This document shows, piece after piece, positions 9,207 to 20,639 of a stretch of DNA of 64,000 bases. Both the position numbers and the translations under genes were made by a program. Position 1 is the stretch's first letter. Every line of letters begins with the position of its first letter. The notes below the pieces were generated by a model. The model was not told the DNA's origin, ran no database searches, and saw nothing but the letters and a program-made list of their open reading frames with translations. The stretch spans positions 393,778-457,777 of the forward strand of contig NZ_BFAQ01000011.1 of the NCBI RefSeq assembly GCF_002933855.1, given 5' to 3'. Source of the stretch: Vibrio penaeicida (GTDB lineage Bacteria > Pseudomonadota > Gammaproteobacteria > Enterobacterales > Vibrionaceae).

Positions 9207-10178
9207 TTAAGGGTTCTTTGCAACCAGAACGGCGCGCCTTGGTGCAGGGTAGCCTTCTACGGTTTTGCTTGGATCGGCGGGGTCGAGATAATCAGGTAAG
9301 GAGTTGTGTGTCATCCAGCCTGTTGTGCGTTGTTCACCCGTTGATGTGACATTTTCATCAACGATATGAACATCTTCAAATCCACATTTTTCCAACCAAA
9401 CTTTCAGTGCTTTAGCTGATGGGAAAAAGTACACATTACGCATTTGAGCATAGCGATCAACGGGTACCAATACCGCGTTTTCATCACCTTCAATAACCAA
9501 GGTTTCCAAAATGAGCTCGCCACCAGAGACCAATTGGTTTTTCAGTTGGATGATGTGATCTAGAGGAGAGCGACGGTGGTACAAAACTCCCATACTGAAT
9601 ACTGTGTCAAATGCTTGCAACTCAGGCAGTTGCTCAATACCAAGCGGTAACAAGTGGGCACGTTGGTCACCACCCATCAGTTTTCTGACGGCTTCAAACT
9701 GCACTAAAAATAGATGCGAGGGGTCAATGCCCACACACAGTCTTGCCCCTTCGCCCAACATACGCCACATGTGGTAGCCATTACCACAGCCCACATCTAA
9801 AACCGAGCGATCTTTTAAAAGGGAGATATGTGGAAGTACGCGATCCCATTTCCAATCACTTCGCCACTCTGTATCGATGTGAATGTCATGGAGGTTGTAA
9901 GGCCCTTTACGCCATGGGTGAAAAGTCTTTAGCAGATTTTCTAGTTTTTTTAACTCTCCGGAAGCTAAGGGAGCATTATTGGATAATGTTACCGAATCTT
10001 TTAAGTCGACATTGTCTGGTTTGCCTTCCTGAATCTTATTCAGCGCTTTAAGCCAGCGCTCGAAATCGCCGTGCTCTGCTTTTTGCCAGTCTGTAAGCTG
10101 CTGAGGCAGGATGTTCAACCAAGGTTGAAGGCGAGTGTCTTGAGCAATAAGTTGGTAAAAATTAGCAAAATTGAACAT
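9207..10178 (-). CDS. cmoB: tRNA U34 carboxymethyltransferase
   Basis: CmoB transfers a carboxymethyl group from carboxy-S-adenosylmethionine to 5-hydroxyuridine at wobble position 34, giving cmo5U. The SAM-type fold shows [15 protein letters not shown] and [11 protein letters not shown] near residues 125-160. I start at the ATG at 10178: the protein is then 323 residues, the same as E. coli CmoB, and begins MFNFANFYQ. An upstream in-frame extension of 59 codons runs into cmoA and is not expected to be translated. It lies 46 bases downstream of cmoA in the same operon. Confidence 0.95.
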   Translation of the reverse strand: MFNFANFYQLIAQDTRLQPWLNILPQQLTDWQKAEHGDFERWLKALNKIQEGKPDNVDLKDSVTLSNNAPLASGELKKLENLLKTFHPWRKGPYNLHDIHIDTEWRSDWKWDRVLPHISLLKDRSVLDVGCGNGYHMWRMLGEGARLCVGIDPSHLFLVQFEAVRKLMGGDQRAHLLPLGIEQLPELQAFDTVFSMGVLYHRRSPLDHIIQLKNQLVSGGELILETLVIEGDENAVLVPVDRYAQMRNVYFFPSAKALKVWLEKCGFEDVHIVDENVTSTGEQRTTGWMTHNSLPDYLDPADPSKTVEGYPAPRRAVLVAKNP

Positions 10179-10224
10179 GGTATCGTCGTTAAAATTTTCA
10201 ATATAAAAGGGTAAAGAGCGTTCG

Positions 10225-10998
<774 letters not shown>

Positions 10999-11071
10999 TT
11001 AAAAAAGGGGCGTATTCTAAGAAATATTTGCCTTTCTGTCACCAAGGGTTTTCTCGCTTGATGGACGGACG

Positions 11072-11938
11072 TCAAAACATACTGATTTGTTTGTTATCAG
11101 CGAAAGCAGGGGAAGCCGCAAGTTCAGGTAAATCTGTTTGTTTTTGTAATATTCCGTATAGCGCGCGAGCAAATTCTGGTGCGTCAATATTGTCTGGCGT
11201 ATGGATCATTAAATACGGCTGTTTCCCTTCAGCAATCCAACTTGGAATCTTAGCTAGCCAAGGATGAAAGAAAGGAAGGTTAGCGTCTAACTCTGGATGA
11301 CCGATAAAGCGAATCATTGGATTTGAGGCAGTAGAGACCGCATGAGCCGGCACCTTGGGTTTCTTTTTGTGGGCGTCAATAACGGCATCAGAGACTGGTG
11401 CCGCGGAATGTACAGGTCGGCTATCCATAATGATACGGTCTATTCCTTCCTCATAAAGCCAGCGATTCAACGCCTGTTCTTCTTTCCCTTTATTGAAAAA
11501 CTCTAAATGCCTGACTTCAACACCAAGAGGGAAGTCCTTAGGGAATAGGCGGCAAAAGGTTTTAAGAGCTGGTAAATCACGAGGGCTGAACTGCGCAGAA
11601 AGCTGAATCGTCCACATACCGACTCGGTGATGTATCGGTTCCATCACGCTCATGAATTCTTTTAGCAGCGCTTCACACCCGTGAAGCTTATGTTCATGAG
11701 TGATGCTTTTAGGGAGCTTAAAGGTAAATCGAAAGTCATCATGGGTAGCGGCTTTCCAATTTTGAACTGTAGAATCGGAAGGCGTAGCGTAAAAGGTTGT
11801 GTTGCCTTCTACTGTATGAAACACCCGAGCGTATTTCTCCAGCCTTTCCGAATTCTGAGTCCCGCTGCCATAAAACCCCGCCTGCCATGCATTGTGAGAC
11901 CACATGGTCAGACCTAGCCGAAGAGGTAAGATCTGCAT
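11072..11938 (-). CDS. DUF72 (YecE-like) TIM-barrel protein
   Basis: This 288-residue protein of the DUF72/YecE family opens with LRLGLTMWSHNAW, and contains FRFTFKLPKSITHE, WTIQLSAQFSPRD and VEVRHLEF. These are the strand ends of the family's TIM-barrel fold. No biochemical activity is established for the family to my knowledge; the fold resembles sugar isomerases and endonuclease IV. It is divergent from aspS and transcribed alone, 118 bases from the cmoA start and facing the same way. Confidence 0.85.
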   Translation of the reverse strand: MQILPLRLGLTMWSHNAWQAGFYGSGTQNSERLEKYARVFHTVEGNTTFYATPSDSTVQNWKAATHDDFRFTFKLPKSITHEHKLHGCEALLKEFMSVMEPIHHRVGMWTIQLSAQFSPRDLPALKTFCRLFPKDFPLGVEVRHLEFFNKGKEEQALNRWLYEEGIDRIIMDSRPVHSAAPVSDAVIDAHKKKPKVPAHAVSTASNPMIRFIGHPELDANLPFFHPWLAKIPSWIAEGKQPYLMIHTPDNIDAPEFARALYGILQKQTDLPELAASPAFADNKQISMF

Positions 11939-12218
11939 ATTCCGTTATCTATATATTGGTGATAGCCATTACCTTACGAGATTTTTGAAGCGAAGGGCAA
12001 ATTCAAGATATAATCCTGCTCCATATTCTTAGTTTTGGTGCTTATTTGGTCAATTGATTGGCAAAATGGCATCAAGACTCGATAAATCGCAACAAATTGT
12101 ATTCGATGAGGTCGATTTTAGCCGACTTTCAGCGTATAAATGGCACTTTGCACTGTCGATAATATCAAGCATCGGCAGCTTAGAAATTGATAACTAATTA
12201 GAGATTGGGAAATTCATT

Positions 12219-13997
12219 ATGCGTACCCATTATTGTGGTCACCTGAACAAGTCCCTTGCAGGACAAACTGTAGAACTGTGCGGCTGGGTAAACCGTCGCC
12301 GTGATTTAGGCGGTCTTATCTTCATTGATATGCGAGATCGTGAAGGTGTAGTTCAGGTAGTCGTAGACCCGGATATGGCAGATGCTTACGAAGTAGCTAA
12401 CCAGTTGCGTAATGAATTTTGCATCAAATTGACGGGTGAAGTTCGCGCTCGTCCAGACAGCCAAATTAACAAAGACATGGCGACAGGCGAAGTTGAGATT
12501 CTGGCGAAAGGCCTGGAAATCATCAACCGCAGCGACGTGCTTCCATTGGACTTCAACCAGAATAACTCTGAAGAGCAGCGTTTGAAGTTCCGTTACTTGG
12601 ATCTACGTCGTCCTGAAATGAGCGATCGCATCAAATTGCGTGCAAAAGCTTCTAGCTTTGTTCGTCGCTTCCTAGATGACAATGGTTTCCTAGACATTGA
12701 AACGCCAGTGCTGACAAAAGCAACACCTGAAGGCGCTCGTGACTACCTTGTTCCTAGCCGTGTACACAAAGGCAGCTTCTACGCTTTACCTCAGTCACCT
12801 CAGCTGTTTAAGCAGCTTCTGATGATGTCGGGTTTTGATCGCTACTACCAAATCGTTAAGTGCTTCCGTGATGAAGACTTGCGAGCGGATCGTCAGCCTG
12901 AATTTACCCAAATAGATATCGAAACATCGTTCATGAGTGCGGATGAAGTTCGTGCAACGACTGAAAAAATGGTTCGCGATATGTGGCAAGAGCTACTGAA
13001 CGTAGATTTGGGTGAGTTCCCAATTATGCCGTTTAGTGAAGCGATTCGTCGTTTCGGTTCTGATAAGCCTGATTTACGTAACCCACTAGAATTGGTTGAC
13101 GTGGCGGACTTAGTTAAAGATGTAGAATTCAAAGTATTCTCAGGCCCTGCGAACGATGAAAAAGGTCGTGTTGCCGTAATTCGTGTTCCTGGTGGTGCTA
13201 AGCTAACTCGTAAGCAAATCGACGGTTACGGTGAGTTCGTTGGTATCTACGGCGCGAAAGGTTTAGCGTGGATGAAAGTGAACGATCGCGCCGCTGGTAT
13301 GGAAGGCATTCAGTCCCCAGTGGCTAAGTTCCTAAGTGAAGAAGTCATCAGTGGTATTCTAGAGCGTACTGGCGCAGAAACGGGCGACATCATCCTATTT
13401 GGCGCAGACAAAGCGAACACGGTTGCGGAAGCGATGGGCGCACTTCGTTTGAAGTTGGGTAAAGACTTAGAATTAACCAATGAATCTGCTTGGGCACCAC
13501 TGTGGGTTGTCGACTTCCCAATGTTTGAAGAAGATGACGAAGGTAACCTGCATGCCATGCACCACCCGTTCACTTCTCCACTGGGTGTGACAGCACAAGA
13601 ATTGAAAGCAAACCCTGCTGCGGCAAACTCAAATGCATACGATATGGTTATTAATGGCTACGAAGTGGGCGGTGGCTCTGTTCGTATTCATAATGCAGAA
13701 ATGCAATCGACCGTATTTGATATTTTGGGTATCGATGCAGACGAGCAACGCTTGAAGTTTGGTTTCTTGCTGGATGCACTCAAATTCGGTACACCTCCAC
13801 ATGCAGGCTTGGCATTTGGTTTGGACCGCTTGGTTATGTTGTTATGTGGAACGGAAAATATCCGTGACGTGATTGCATTCCCTAAAACGACGGCAGCAGC
13901 GTGTCTCCTAACGGATGCACCGAGTTTAGCGAACCCTGCTTCGTTGGATGAGCTGGCGATTGCGGTAACGGTAGCGAAAGAAAAAGACGCCGAGTAA
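12219..13997 (+). CDS. aspS: Aspartyl-tRNA synthetase
   Basis: AspS charges tRNA-Asp. The 592-residue class IIb synthetase of bacterial type has an N-terminal OB-fold anticodon domain ([17 protein letters not shown]), motif 2 in [18 protein letters not shown] near residue 217, a GAD insertion domain (about 290-420), and motif 3 in [12 protein letters not shown] near residue 530. Length matches E. coli (590). The ribosome site GAGATTGGGAA precedes the ATG at 12219. A strong terminator follows at 14015. Confidence 0.97.
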   Translation: MRTHYCGHLNKSLAGQTVELCGWVNRRRDLGGLIFIDMRDREGVVQVVVDPDMADAYEVANQLRNEFCIKLTGEVRARPDSQINKDMATGEVEILAKGLEIINRSDVLPLDFNQNNSEEQRLKFRYLDLRRPEMSDRIKLRAKASSFVRRFLDDNGFLDIETPVLTKATPEGARDYLVPSRVHKGSFYALPQSPQLFKQLLMMSGFDRYYQIVKCFRDEDLRADRQPEFTQIDIETSFMSADEVRATTEKMVRDMWQELLNVDLGEFPIMPFSEAIRRFGSDKPDLRNPLELVDVADLVKDVEFKVFSGPANDEKGRVAVIRVPGGAKLTRKQIDGYGEFVGIYGAKGLAWMKVNDRAAGMEGIQSPVAKFLSEEVISGILERTGAETGDIILFGADKANTVAEAMGALRLKLGKDLELTNESAWAPLWVVDFPMFEEDDEGNLHAMHHPFTSPLGVTAQELKANPAAANSNAYDMVINGYEVGGGSVRIHNAEMQSTVFDILGIDADEQRLKFGFLLDALKFGTPPHAGLAFGLDRLVMLLCGTENIRDVIAFPKTTAAACLLTDAPSLANPASLDELAIAVTVAKEKDAE

Positions 13998-14014
13998 GCG
14001 CAAATAAATGAATG

Positions 14015-14045
14015 AAAACTCCCGCACTTGCGGGAGTTTTTGTTT
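14015..14045 (+). terminator. Rho-independent terminator after aspS
   Basis: AAAACTCCCGC pairs with GCGGGAGTTTT around an ACTT loop, followed by TGTTTT. It is 17 bases beyond the aspS stop. Confidence 0.9.
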
Positions 14046-14134
14046 TAATGAAGATATATCCAGAACACTTAGATGAATCTTATGTGGCACATAAATGCAG
14101 CGTCTGAGTATTCCACTAACATAAAAGGTGAATT

Positions 14135-14878
14135 ATGGCTGGTCACAGTAAATGGGCGAACATTCGTCACCGTAAAGCGGCGCAAGATGCCAAACGAGGA
14201 AAAATCTTTACTAAGTTGATCCGAGAAATCGTAGTATCAGCAAAAGAAGGCGGTGGTGAGCCTGAAAACAATCCAAGGCTTCGTGCGGCTATTGATAAAG
14301 CTCTATCGAACAACATGACGCGAGACACAGTTAACCGTGCTGTTAGCCGAGGTGCTGGTGGTGAAGGTGACGATAATATGGAGACCGTCATCTACGAAGG
14401 TTATGGCCCTGGTGGAACGGCCGTTATGGTCGAATGCATGACAGATAACCGAAATCGAACTGTTTCGGGCGTACGACATGCTTTTTCTAAAGCGGGTGGT
14501 AACTTAGGCACCGACGGAAGCGTGAACTATCTTTTTGATAAGAAGGGCGTTATCTCGTACGCGCCAGGTCTGGATGAAGACGAAGTGATGGAAGCCGCGT
14601 TAGAAGGTGGTGCCGACGACATTGAAACGGGGGCTGATGGCGCAATCGACGTGTATACAGACCCAGCGGATTTTGGTGATGTAAAAGACACCTTGGATGC
14701 GGCAGGATTCGAGGCTGCAAACGCCGAAGTGTCGCTAATTCCATCAACCAAAGCTGATCTCGATGCCGATACCGCACCGAAACTTCTACGCTTGATTGAT
14801 GCGCTTGAAGATTTAGATGATGTCCAAGAGGTCTATCATAACGGTGATATTTCGGATGAGGTTGCAGCCTCGCTCTAA
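14135..14878 (+). CDS. yebC: YebC/PmpR family transcriptional/translation regulator
   Basis: This 247-residue member of the YebC/PmpR/TACO1 family begins with the signature [33 protein letters not shown] and [12 protein letters not shown] follow in the middle domains. Proteins of this family have been described as DNA-binding regulators and, more recently, as translation factors easing polyproline stalls. Location just upstream of ruvC-ruvA-ruvB is the classical arrangement. It has its own ATG with ribosome site AAAGGTGA. The family is certain; the exact role here is not shown by sequence. Confidence 0.95.
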   Translation: MAGHSKWANIRHRKAAQDAKRGKIFTKLIREIVVSAKEGGGEPENNPRLRAAIDKALSNNMTRDTVNRAVSRGAGGEGDDNMETVIYEGYGPGGTAVMVECMTDNRNRTVSGVRHAFSKAGGNLGTDGSVNYLFDKKGVISYAPGLDEDEVMEAALEGGADDIETGADGAIDVYTDPADFGDVKDTLDAAGFEAANAEVSLIPSTKADLDADTAPKLLRLIDALEDLDDVQEVYHNGDISDEVAASL

Positions 14879-15015
14879 TCTTCGCAAAGGCGCGATTTAC
14901 GTAAAGGAAAGGTATGCAGGCGTTCATAATGCGGATTTAAACGTATTAGCAAAAGAGAAGACGTTTGTATTTGAAAACGTACATCGTGGCAGTCCTTTTT
15001 ATATGGGAAACTTTT

Positions 15016-15537
15016 ATGTCGATAATTCTTGGTATTGATCCAGGATCTCGCATTACTGGCTACGGAGTGATCCGTCAGCAGGGTAGGCACCTTCACTATT
15101 TGGGGAGCGGCTGTATTCGCACCTCGCATGACGATTTGCCGAGTCGATTGAAACAGATCTACGCAGGCGTAACCGAAATTATTACTCAATTTCAACCTGA
15201 CGTATTTGCTATTGAACAAGTATTTATGGCGAAAAACGCCGATTCAGCGCTGAAGCTTGGGCAAGCACGTGGAAGTGCAATTGTGGCAGCAGTGAATGCC
15301 GATTTACCCGTTTATGAATATGCGGCACGTCTTATTAAGCAGGCGGTTGTGGGAACAGGTGGTGCGGACAAATCTCAAGTTCAGCACATGGTCACGAGTA
15401 TGCTTAAACTACCCGCAAAACCTCAAGCGGACGCTGCTGATGCGTTAGGTGTGGCGATATGCCATGCCAATACGAATAAAACGCTTGTAGCGCTTGCGGG
15501 TAAAGCCACAAGTGCCAAAAAAGGGCGATATCGGTAA
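15016..15537 (+). CDS. ruvC: Holliday junction resolvase RuvC
   Basis: RuvC cuts Holliday junctions symmetrically during recombination repair. The 173-residue protein (same length as in E. coli) has the acidic catalytic residues in [12 protein letters not shown] (Asp near 7), FAIEQVFM (Glu near 66) and the C-terminal [12 protein letters not shown] (two Asp near 138-141). I start at the ATG at 15016, since the open frame upstream of it (ATG at 14965) adds 17 residues before the first strand. It is followed by ruvA and ruvB, which form the branch-migration motor. Confidence 0.96.
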   Translation: MSIILGIDPGSRITGYGVIRQQGRHLHYLGSGCIRTSHDDLPSRLKQIYAGVTEIITQFQPDVFAIEQVFMAKNADSALKLGQARGSAIVAAVNADLPVYEYAARLIKQAVVGTGGADKSQVQHMVTSMLKLPAKPQADAADALGVAICHANTNKTLVALAGKATSAKKGRYR

Positions 15538-15622
15538 CCCTCCCAAAATTGATTGAACTGGCTATCCATCCAGTAATCCATTATTATCATTTTCACTGAA
15601 TTTTATTCCATAGGACAAGATT

Positions 15623-16240
15623 GTGATCGGACGCCTTCGCGGTATTTTGATAGAGAAGCAGCCACCAGAACTATTGATTGAAGTTTCTGGTGTAGGGTAT
15701 GAAATACAAATGCCAATGAGCTGTTTTTATGAGCTTCCTAATGTGGGTGAAGAAGCCATCATCTACACTCATTTTGTGGTGCGAGAAGACGCTCAACTGC
15801 TTTACGGGTTTAATACAGTGAAAGAGCGTGCTTTATTCCGTGAAGTAATCAAAGCCAACGGTGTTGGACCTAAACTTGGTTTAGGGATCTTGTCAGGCAT
15901 GACAGCAAGCCAATTTGTTTCATGTGTGGAGCGTGAAGATATTTCCACTTTGGTTAAGTTACCAGGAGTCGGTAAAAAAACCGCAGAGCGCCTTGTTGTT
16001 GAAATGAAGGATAGGCTCAAAGGGTGGGGAGCCGGTGACCTGTTTACACCTGCTACCGATGCCGCACCTATAGATTCTGCGCCACAAAATAGTGAACAAA
16101 ATGCAGAAGAAGAAGCGATCAGTGCGTTGCTTGCCTTAGGATATAAACCACAAATGGCTTCTAAAGTCGTTTCGCAGATTGCCAAGTCAGGAATGAGCAG
16201 TGAAGAGCTTATCCGTGAAGCTTTAAAATCGATGGTATAA
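15623..16240 (+). CDS. ruvA: Holliday junction branch migration protein RuvA
   Basis: RuvA binds the four-way junction as a tetramer and loads RuvB. The 205-residue protein has an N-terminal OB fold ([12 protein letters not shown]), two helix-hairpin-helix motifs ([12 protein letters not shown] near 72 and [12 protein letters not shown] near 107), and a C-terminal three-helix domain for RuvB contact, joined by an acidic flexible linker. The start is a GTG at 15623 preceded by TAGGAC. It ends 21 bases before ruvB. Confidence 0.96.
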   Translation: MIGRLRGILIEKQPPELLIEVSGVGYEIQMPMSCFYELPNVGEEAIIYTHFVVREDAQLLYGFNTVKERALFREVIKANGVGPKLGLGILSGMTASQFVSCVEREDISTLVKLPGVGKKTAERLVVEMKDRLKGWGAGDLFTPATDAAPIDSAPQNSEQNAEEEAISALLALGYKPQMASKVVSQIAKSGMSSEELIREALKSMV

Positions 16241-16261
16241 CTTTCAAAATAGTAGATATTT

Positions 16262-17275
16262 ATGATCGAAGCAGACCGCCTAATTGCGCCGGAAAACCCT
16301 ACCTTCAAAGAAGAAGATGTGATTGATAGGGCGATACGCCCTAAAAAACTTGAAGATTACCAAGGTCAGGACCATGTTCGTAACCAAATGGAAATCTTTA
16401 TTAAAGCTGCGCAACTGAGAAACGAAGCCCTTGATCATCTATTGATATTTGGTCCTCCAGGGTTAGGTAAAACCACACTTGCGAATATTGTCGCCAACGA
16501 AATGGAGGTGAATATTCGCACCACATCTGGTCCAGTATTAGAAAAGGCGGGCGATCTCGCTGCACTTCTGACAAATCTCGAAGAAAATGACGTGCTCTTT
16601 ATCGATGAAATTCATCGGTTGAGCCCAGTCGTTGAAGAGGTACTGTACCCAGCCATGGAAGACTACCAGCTCGATATCATGATTGGAGAGGGACCGGCGG
16701 CTCGCTCCATAAAAATTGATTTACCCCCTTTCACCTTGATAGGTGCAACTACGCGAGCGGGCTCACTCACTTCGCCTCTACGTGATCGCTTTGGTATTGT
16801 TCAAAGGCTGGAGTACTACAACGTAAAAGATTTGAAAAACATTGTGCAGCGCAGTGCAAATTGCTTAAACCTTTCTATGGAGCCAGAAGGGGCTTTGGAA
16901 GTGGCTAGACGCGCTCGTGGTACGCCGCGTATTGCAAACCGCCTACTAAGGCGTGTGCGCGATTATGCTGAAGTAAAAGGCGATGGACACATATGCAGTG
17001 ACATTGCTGATAAAGCATTGAACATGCTCGATGTGGACAGCCAAGGCTTTGATTACATGGACCGTAAGTTACTGCTTGCTATCATGGAAAAATTCACGGG
17101 TGGACCTGTAGGTTTAGATAACTTAGCAGCGGCAATTGGTGAAGAAAAAGACACGATAGAAGACGTAATCGAGCCGTATTTAATACAACAAGGTTATTTG
17201 CAAAGAACCCCCAGAGGCAGAATCGCAACAAGTCGAGCATATTTACACTTTGGGCTCGATAATCCAACAAAATGA
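16262..17275 (+). CDS. ruvB: Holliday junction branch migration ATPase RuvB
   Basis: RuvB is the AAA+ hexameric motor that drives branch migration with RuvA. The 337-residue protein shows Walker [10 protein letters not shown] near residue 65, Walker [11 protein letters not shown] near 115, sensor region [18 protein letters not shown] near 160, and a C-terminal winged helix ([14 protein letters not shown]). Length equals that of other gammaproteobacteria. It is the last gene of the ruvCAB cluster; an imperfect inverted repeat follows it. Confidence 0.97.
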   Translation: MIEADRLIAPENPTFKEEDVIDRAIRPKKLEDYQGQDHVRNQMEIFIKAAQLRNEALDHLLIFGPPGLGKTTLANIVANEMEVNIRTTSGPVLEKAGDLAALLTNLEENDVLFIDEIHRLSPVVEEVLYPAMEDYQLDIMIGEGPAARSIKIDLPPFTLIGATTRAGSLTSPLRDRFGIVQRLEYYNVKDLKNIVQRSANCLNLSMEPEGALEVARRARGTPRIANRLLRRVRDYAEVKGDGHICSDIADKALNMLDVDSQGFDYMDRKLLLAIMEKFTGGPVGLDNLAAAIGEEKDTIEDVIEPYLIQQGYLQRTPRGRIATSRAYLHFGLDNPTK

Positions 17276-17287
17276 CAACATTAAATT

Positions 17288-17322
17288 ACGCACAGTGCCA
17301 CTTTTAAAAGTTGGCACTTGCG
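17288..17322 (+). repeat. Inverted repeat after ruvB, possible weak terminator
   Basis: CGCACAGTGCCA and TGGCACTTGCG can pair with one bulge around a TTTTAAAA core. It lacks a following T-run, so termination is uncertain. It lies 12 bases after the ruvB stop. Confidence 0.45.
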
Positions 17323-17439
17323 TCAACTCCTTCCTCTAAAAAACTAACTTTTCCGACGTGCCACAAATTTTTTGCAGTTTCTTTCAGAACATTTTGGAAT
17401 AAGAATCTAGCACGTAATTTCCCTCCAAATATTGTTAAT

Positions 17440-17453
17440 GTGATCTATATCAA
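17440..17453. promoter_or_regulatory. FNR-like site 1 upstream of cydA
   Basis: GTGAT-CTAT-ATCAA matches the FNR consensus TTGAT-N4-ATCAA in nine of ten fixed positions. It is one of three such sites in the roughly 500-base region before cydA. Confidence 0.5.
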
Positions 17454-17482
17454 CATAACTTACTGAAGAAATCCTACCTTGA

Positions 17483-17496
17483 TTGATATAGATCAA
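17483..17496. promoter_or_regulatory. FNR-like site 2 upstream of cydA (perfect match)
   Basis: TTGAT-ATAG-ATCAA is a perfect match to the FNR consensus. It lies about 290 bases before the cydA start. Cytochrome bd genes are classic oxygen-controlled targets of FNR and ArcA. Confidence 0.7.
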
Positions 17497-17532
17497 TTTG
17501 GTTGTTTTTTAATCGCTATTAGCCTTTGATTT

Positions 17533-17546
17533 TTGACCTAAATCAA
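17533..17546. promoter_or_regulatory. FNR-like site 3 upstream of cydA
   Basis: TTGAC-CTAA-ATCAA differs from the FNR consensus at one fixed position. It is centred 50 bases downstream of site 2. The remainder of 17276-17778 holds no gene I can support; it is an AT-rich leader with probable promoters. Confidence 0.5.
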
Positions 17547-17778
17547 AGCAGATCTATGCCATAAATCTTTTGAAATATACTGATTTTATCGTTAATATTA
17601 GCCCAAGCTATATTAGCTGATACTTAACATTAAACTAACCATTTGGGTACAGGATTGCAACAATAAGCAGCTATTTCGCAACATTTTACGTTGCTTGTTA
17701 TTTATTGTTTCAACCGAGTAACCCAATATACGCTGCAATGTGTATCGGTGTCTCCCAGCCGACACGAAAGGAGTTTCC

Positions 17779-19365
17779 ATGATTGACGTAGTTGATCTGT
17801 CGCGGTTGCAATTTGCACTCACTGCGATGTATCACTTCCTATTCGTTCCACTGACTTTAGGCATGGCTTTCTTGCTTGCCATTATGGAGTCCCTCTATGT
17901 AATGACCGACAAGCAAATCTACAAGGACATGACTAAGTTCTGGGGTAAGCTTTTTGGTATTAACTTTGCTCTCGGTGTCGCAACCGGCCTAACAATGGAA
18001 TTCCAGTTTGGTACTAACTGGTCCTATTACTCCCACTACGTTGGTGACATATTTGGTGCGCCACTTGCCATTGAAGCTCTCGTCGCTTTCTTTTTAGAGT
18101 CCACTTTTGTCGGTCTTTTCTTCTTTGGTTGGGACAGGCTATCTAAGCGACAACACTTGGTGGTGACTTGGCTAGTCGCATTAGGTTCAAATTTCTCCGC
18201 TCTTTGGATTCTTGTCGCCAATGGCTGGATGCAAAACCCAGTTGGTGCTGAGTTCAATTTTGAAACCATGCGTATGGAAATGGTGAGCTTTTCTGAGGTT
18301 GTTTTAAATCCAGTTGCTCAAGTTAAGTTCGTGCATACAGTGGCTTCAGGCTATACCTGTGGCGCGATGTTTGTACTTGGTATCAGTGCTTACTATCTAT
18401 TGAAAGGGCGCGATGTCGCCTTTGCTCGCCGCTCGTTTGCCATTTCGGCTTCATTCGGTATGGCTGCAATCTTATCTACGATTGTTCTTGGAGATGAGTC
18501 TGGCTACGAGTTGGGCGAAGTTCAGAAAGTAAAGCTGGCTGCCGTTGAAGCCGAGTGGCACACAGAGCCTGCGCCTGCGGCCTTTACTGTGTTTGGTTTG
18601 CCAAATCAGGAAACCATGGAAACAGACTATGCCATTAAGATTCCTTACGTAATGGGTATTATCGCCACTCGCTCTTTTGACGAGCAAGTGACAGGTTTAC
18701 GCGAATTGCGTGATGATCACGTTGATCGTATCCGCAGCGGTATGTATGCGTATGAGCTTCTTGAAAAGCTTCGTGCAGGCGAGCGGTCAGAATCTAATTT
18801 GGCGGCGTTCGATGAAGTGAAGGGCGATTTGGGTTATGGCTTACTTCTGAAGCGATACACCGAAAACGTGACTGATGCGACTGAAAGCCAAATTCAAGCA
18901 GCAGCCGATGATTCTATTCCTACTGTGTGGCCATTGTTCTGGTCGTTCCGAATCATGGTCGCGTGTGGCTTTATCATGCTATTCGTATTTGGTGCAGCGT
19001 TTGTTCAAACTTGTCGCCAAAGAATTGAACAGAAACCTTGGATTCTTAAAGCTGCGTTGTTCAGTATTCCACTCCCGTGGATTGCGATTGAAGCAGGGTG
19101 GTTTGTTGCTGAGTATGGTCGTCAGCCATGGGCGGTAGGTGAGATATTACCTGTACATGTCGCTGCATCGGCCCTGACGGCAGCAGAAATCTGGACATCA
19201 TTGTTTGTGATTCTTGCTCTGTACACGGTTTTCTTGATTGCTGAAGTTTACTTGATGGTGAAGTTTGCTCGTAAAGGCCCTAGTAGCCTGAAGACAGGTC
19301 GTTACCACTTTGAACAGAATGCAGACTCGATCGAAGACAAAGTCGGTCGCCAAGTAGAAGCTTAA
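17779..19365 (+). CDS. cydA: Cytochrome bd ubiquinol oxidase subunit I
   Basis: CydA carries haems b558, b595 and d of the high-affinity quinol oxidase. The 528-residue membrane protein starts [20 protein letters not shown], with the haem-ligand His at residue 19, a second ligand His in the [13 protein letters not shown] helix, the Q-loop with [21 protein letters not shown] split by polar sequence, and a late Met/Glu-containing helix. I start at the ATG at 17779 after the ribosome site AAAGGAG; the open frame reaches 13 codons further up. It heads the cydA-cydB-cydX-ybgE operon. Confidence 0.97.
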   Translation: MIDVVDLSRLQFALTAMYHFLFVPLTLGMAFLLAIMESLYVMTDKQIYKDMTKFWGKLFGINFALGVATGLTMEFQFGTNWSYYSHYVGDIFGAPLAIEALVAFFLESTFVGLFFFGWDRLSKRQHLVVTWLVALGSNFSALWILVANGWMQNPVGAEFNFETMRMEMVSFSEVVLNPVAQVKFVHTVASGYTCGAMFVLGISAYYLLKGRDVAFARRSFAISASFGMAAILSTIVLGDESGYELGEVQKVKLAAVEAEWHTEPAPAAFTVFGLPNQETMETDYAIKIPYVMGIIATRSFDEQVTGLRELRDDHVDRIRSGMYAYELLEKLRAGERSESNLAAFDEVKGDLGYGLLLKRYTENVTDATESQIQAAADDSIPTVWPLFWSFRIMVACGFIMLFVFGAAFVQTCRQRIEQKPWILKAALFSIPLPWIAIEAGWFVAEYGRQPWAVGEILPVHVAASALTAAEIWTSLFVILALYTVFLIAEVYLMVKFARKGPSSLKTGRYHFEQNADSIEDKVGRQVEA

Positions 19366-19380
19366 GCAAGGAGATTAAAG

Positions 19381-20517
19381 ATGTTTGATTACGAAATCTT
19401 GCGATTCATTTGGTGGGTGCTGATTGGTGTCCTCTTTATTGGCTTCGCAATTACCGATGGATTCGATATGGGCGTGGGTGCGCTGGTTCCTGTCATCGGC
19501 AAAAACGACACAGAACGTCGTGTCATGATTAACTCAATTGCACCACATTGGGATGGCAACCAAGTTTGGTTGATCACCGCTGGCGGTGCCTTGTTTGCCG
19601 CTTGGCCCTTGGTATACGCCACCTCATTCTCTGGGTTCTACCTAGCGATGGTTGTGACGTTGGCCGCCCTATGGTTGCGCCCAGTTGGCTTGGATTACCG
19701 ATCAAAAATTGAAGATCCAAAATGGCGAAAGTCTTGGGATATTGCCATTTCAATCAGTGGCTTCGTGCCTCCTCTAATCTTTGGTGTCGCATTTGGTAAC
19801 TTGCTTCAGGGCGTACCATTCAAGCTGAGTGAATTCTTGATGCCAACGTATCACGGTTCGTTCTTCGGTCTATTGAACCCATTTGCTTTGCTTTGCGGTG
19901 TGGTTAGCTTATCGATGATTGTGATGCAGGGTGCAACATGGCTTCAGATGAAAACCACTGACGCAGTGCATGGCAGAGCTCGCTTTGTTGCTCAAATTTC
20001 TGGTGCGTTAGTCATTGTTACATTTGTTGGTGCTGGTTTCTGGGTACAAAACATGGATGGCTACGTTGTTGTTAGTGGGCTGGATATTGCGGCTCAATCT
20101 AATCCATTGAACAAAGTGGTGGAAGTTAAAGAAGGGGCATGGATGCTTAACTTTGAGAAGTACCCATTGATGTGGGCAGCACCTGTTATTGGTGTGGTCA
20201 TGCCATTGCTAGCGATCATTGCATCTCGCTTTGAAAAAGGTGGTCTTGCATTCTTAACATCAAGCCTAACCAATGCGGGCGTCATTCTTACCGCAGGTTT
20301 TGCTATGTTCCCATTTGTTATGCCTTCTAATGAAGTACCAAACCACAGTCTGACGATGTGGGATTCCACTTCAAGTGAGCTGACACTGAATCTGATGACT
20401 GGCGTCGCTTTTGTTATGGTGCCGATTATTCTGGGCTACACATCATGGACGTACTACAAAATGTTTGGTCGTCTTGATTCGAAGTTCATTGAAGAAAACA
20501 AAAACTCACTTTACTAA
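19381..20517 (+). CDS. cydB: Cytochrome bd ubiquinol oxidase subunit II
   Basis: CydB is the haem-free structural partner of CydA. The 378-residue protein begins MFDYEILRFIWWVLIGVL and carries the family signatures FAITDGFDMGVGAL and NSIAPHWDGNQVWLI, with about eight membrane helices. It follows cydA by 15 bases with ribosome site AAGGAG and is followed 11 bases later by cydX. Confidence 0.97.
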   Translation: MFDYEILRFIWWVLIGVLFIGFAITDGFDMGVGALVPVIGKNDTERRVMINSIAPHWDGNQVWLITAGGALFAAWPLVYATSFSGFYLAMVVTLAALWLRPVGLDYRSKIEDPKWRKSWDIAISISGFVPPLIFGVAFGNLLQGVPFKLSEFLMPTYHGSFFGLLNPFALLCGVVSLSMIVMQGATWLQMKTTDAVHGRARFVAQISGALVIVTFVGAGFWVQNMDGYVVVSGLDIAAQSNPLNKVVEVKEGAWMLNFEKYPLMWAAPVIGVVMPLLAIIASRFEKGGLAFLTSSLTNAGVILTAGFAMFPFVMPSNEVPNHSLTMWDSTSSELTLNLMTGVAFVMVPIILGYTSWTYYKMFGRLDSKFIEENKNSLY

Positions 20518-20528
20518 GGGGCATTACT

Positions 20529-20639
20529 ATGTGGTATTTTGCATGGATCTTGGGTGTATTGCTGGCGTGCGCGTTTGGTATCATCAATGCTCTTTGGCTA
20601 GAGCACACAGAAATGATGGATAAGGACAGTGAAGAATAA
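20529..20639 (+). CDS. cydX: Cytochrome bd small subunit CydX
   Basis: This 36-residue single-span membrane protein begins MWYFAWILGVLLACAFG, the hallmark N-terminus of CydX, and has a short acidic tail ending DKDSEE. CydX stabilises the haems in the CydAB core. The ribosome site AAGGGG lies a few bases before the ATG at 20529. Its last 11 bases overlap the start of ybgE, so the two are probably translationally coupled. Confidence 0.93.
   Translation: MWYFAWILGVLLACAFGIINALWLEHTEMMDKDSEE

Noticed and set aside
14550..14927. Minus-strand open frame of 125 codons opposite yebC
   Set aside because: Product is His/Arg/Leu-rich, a typical shadow of an acidic gene.
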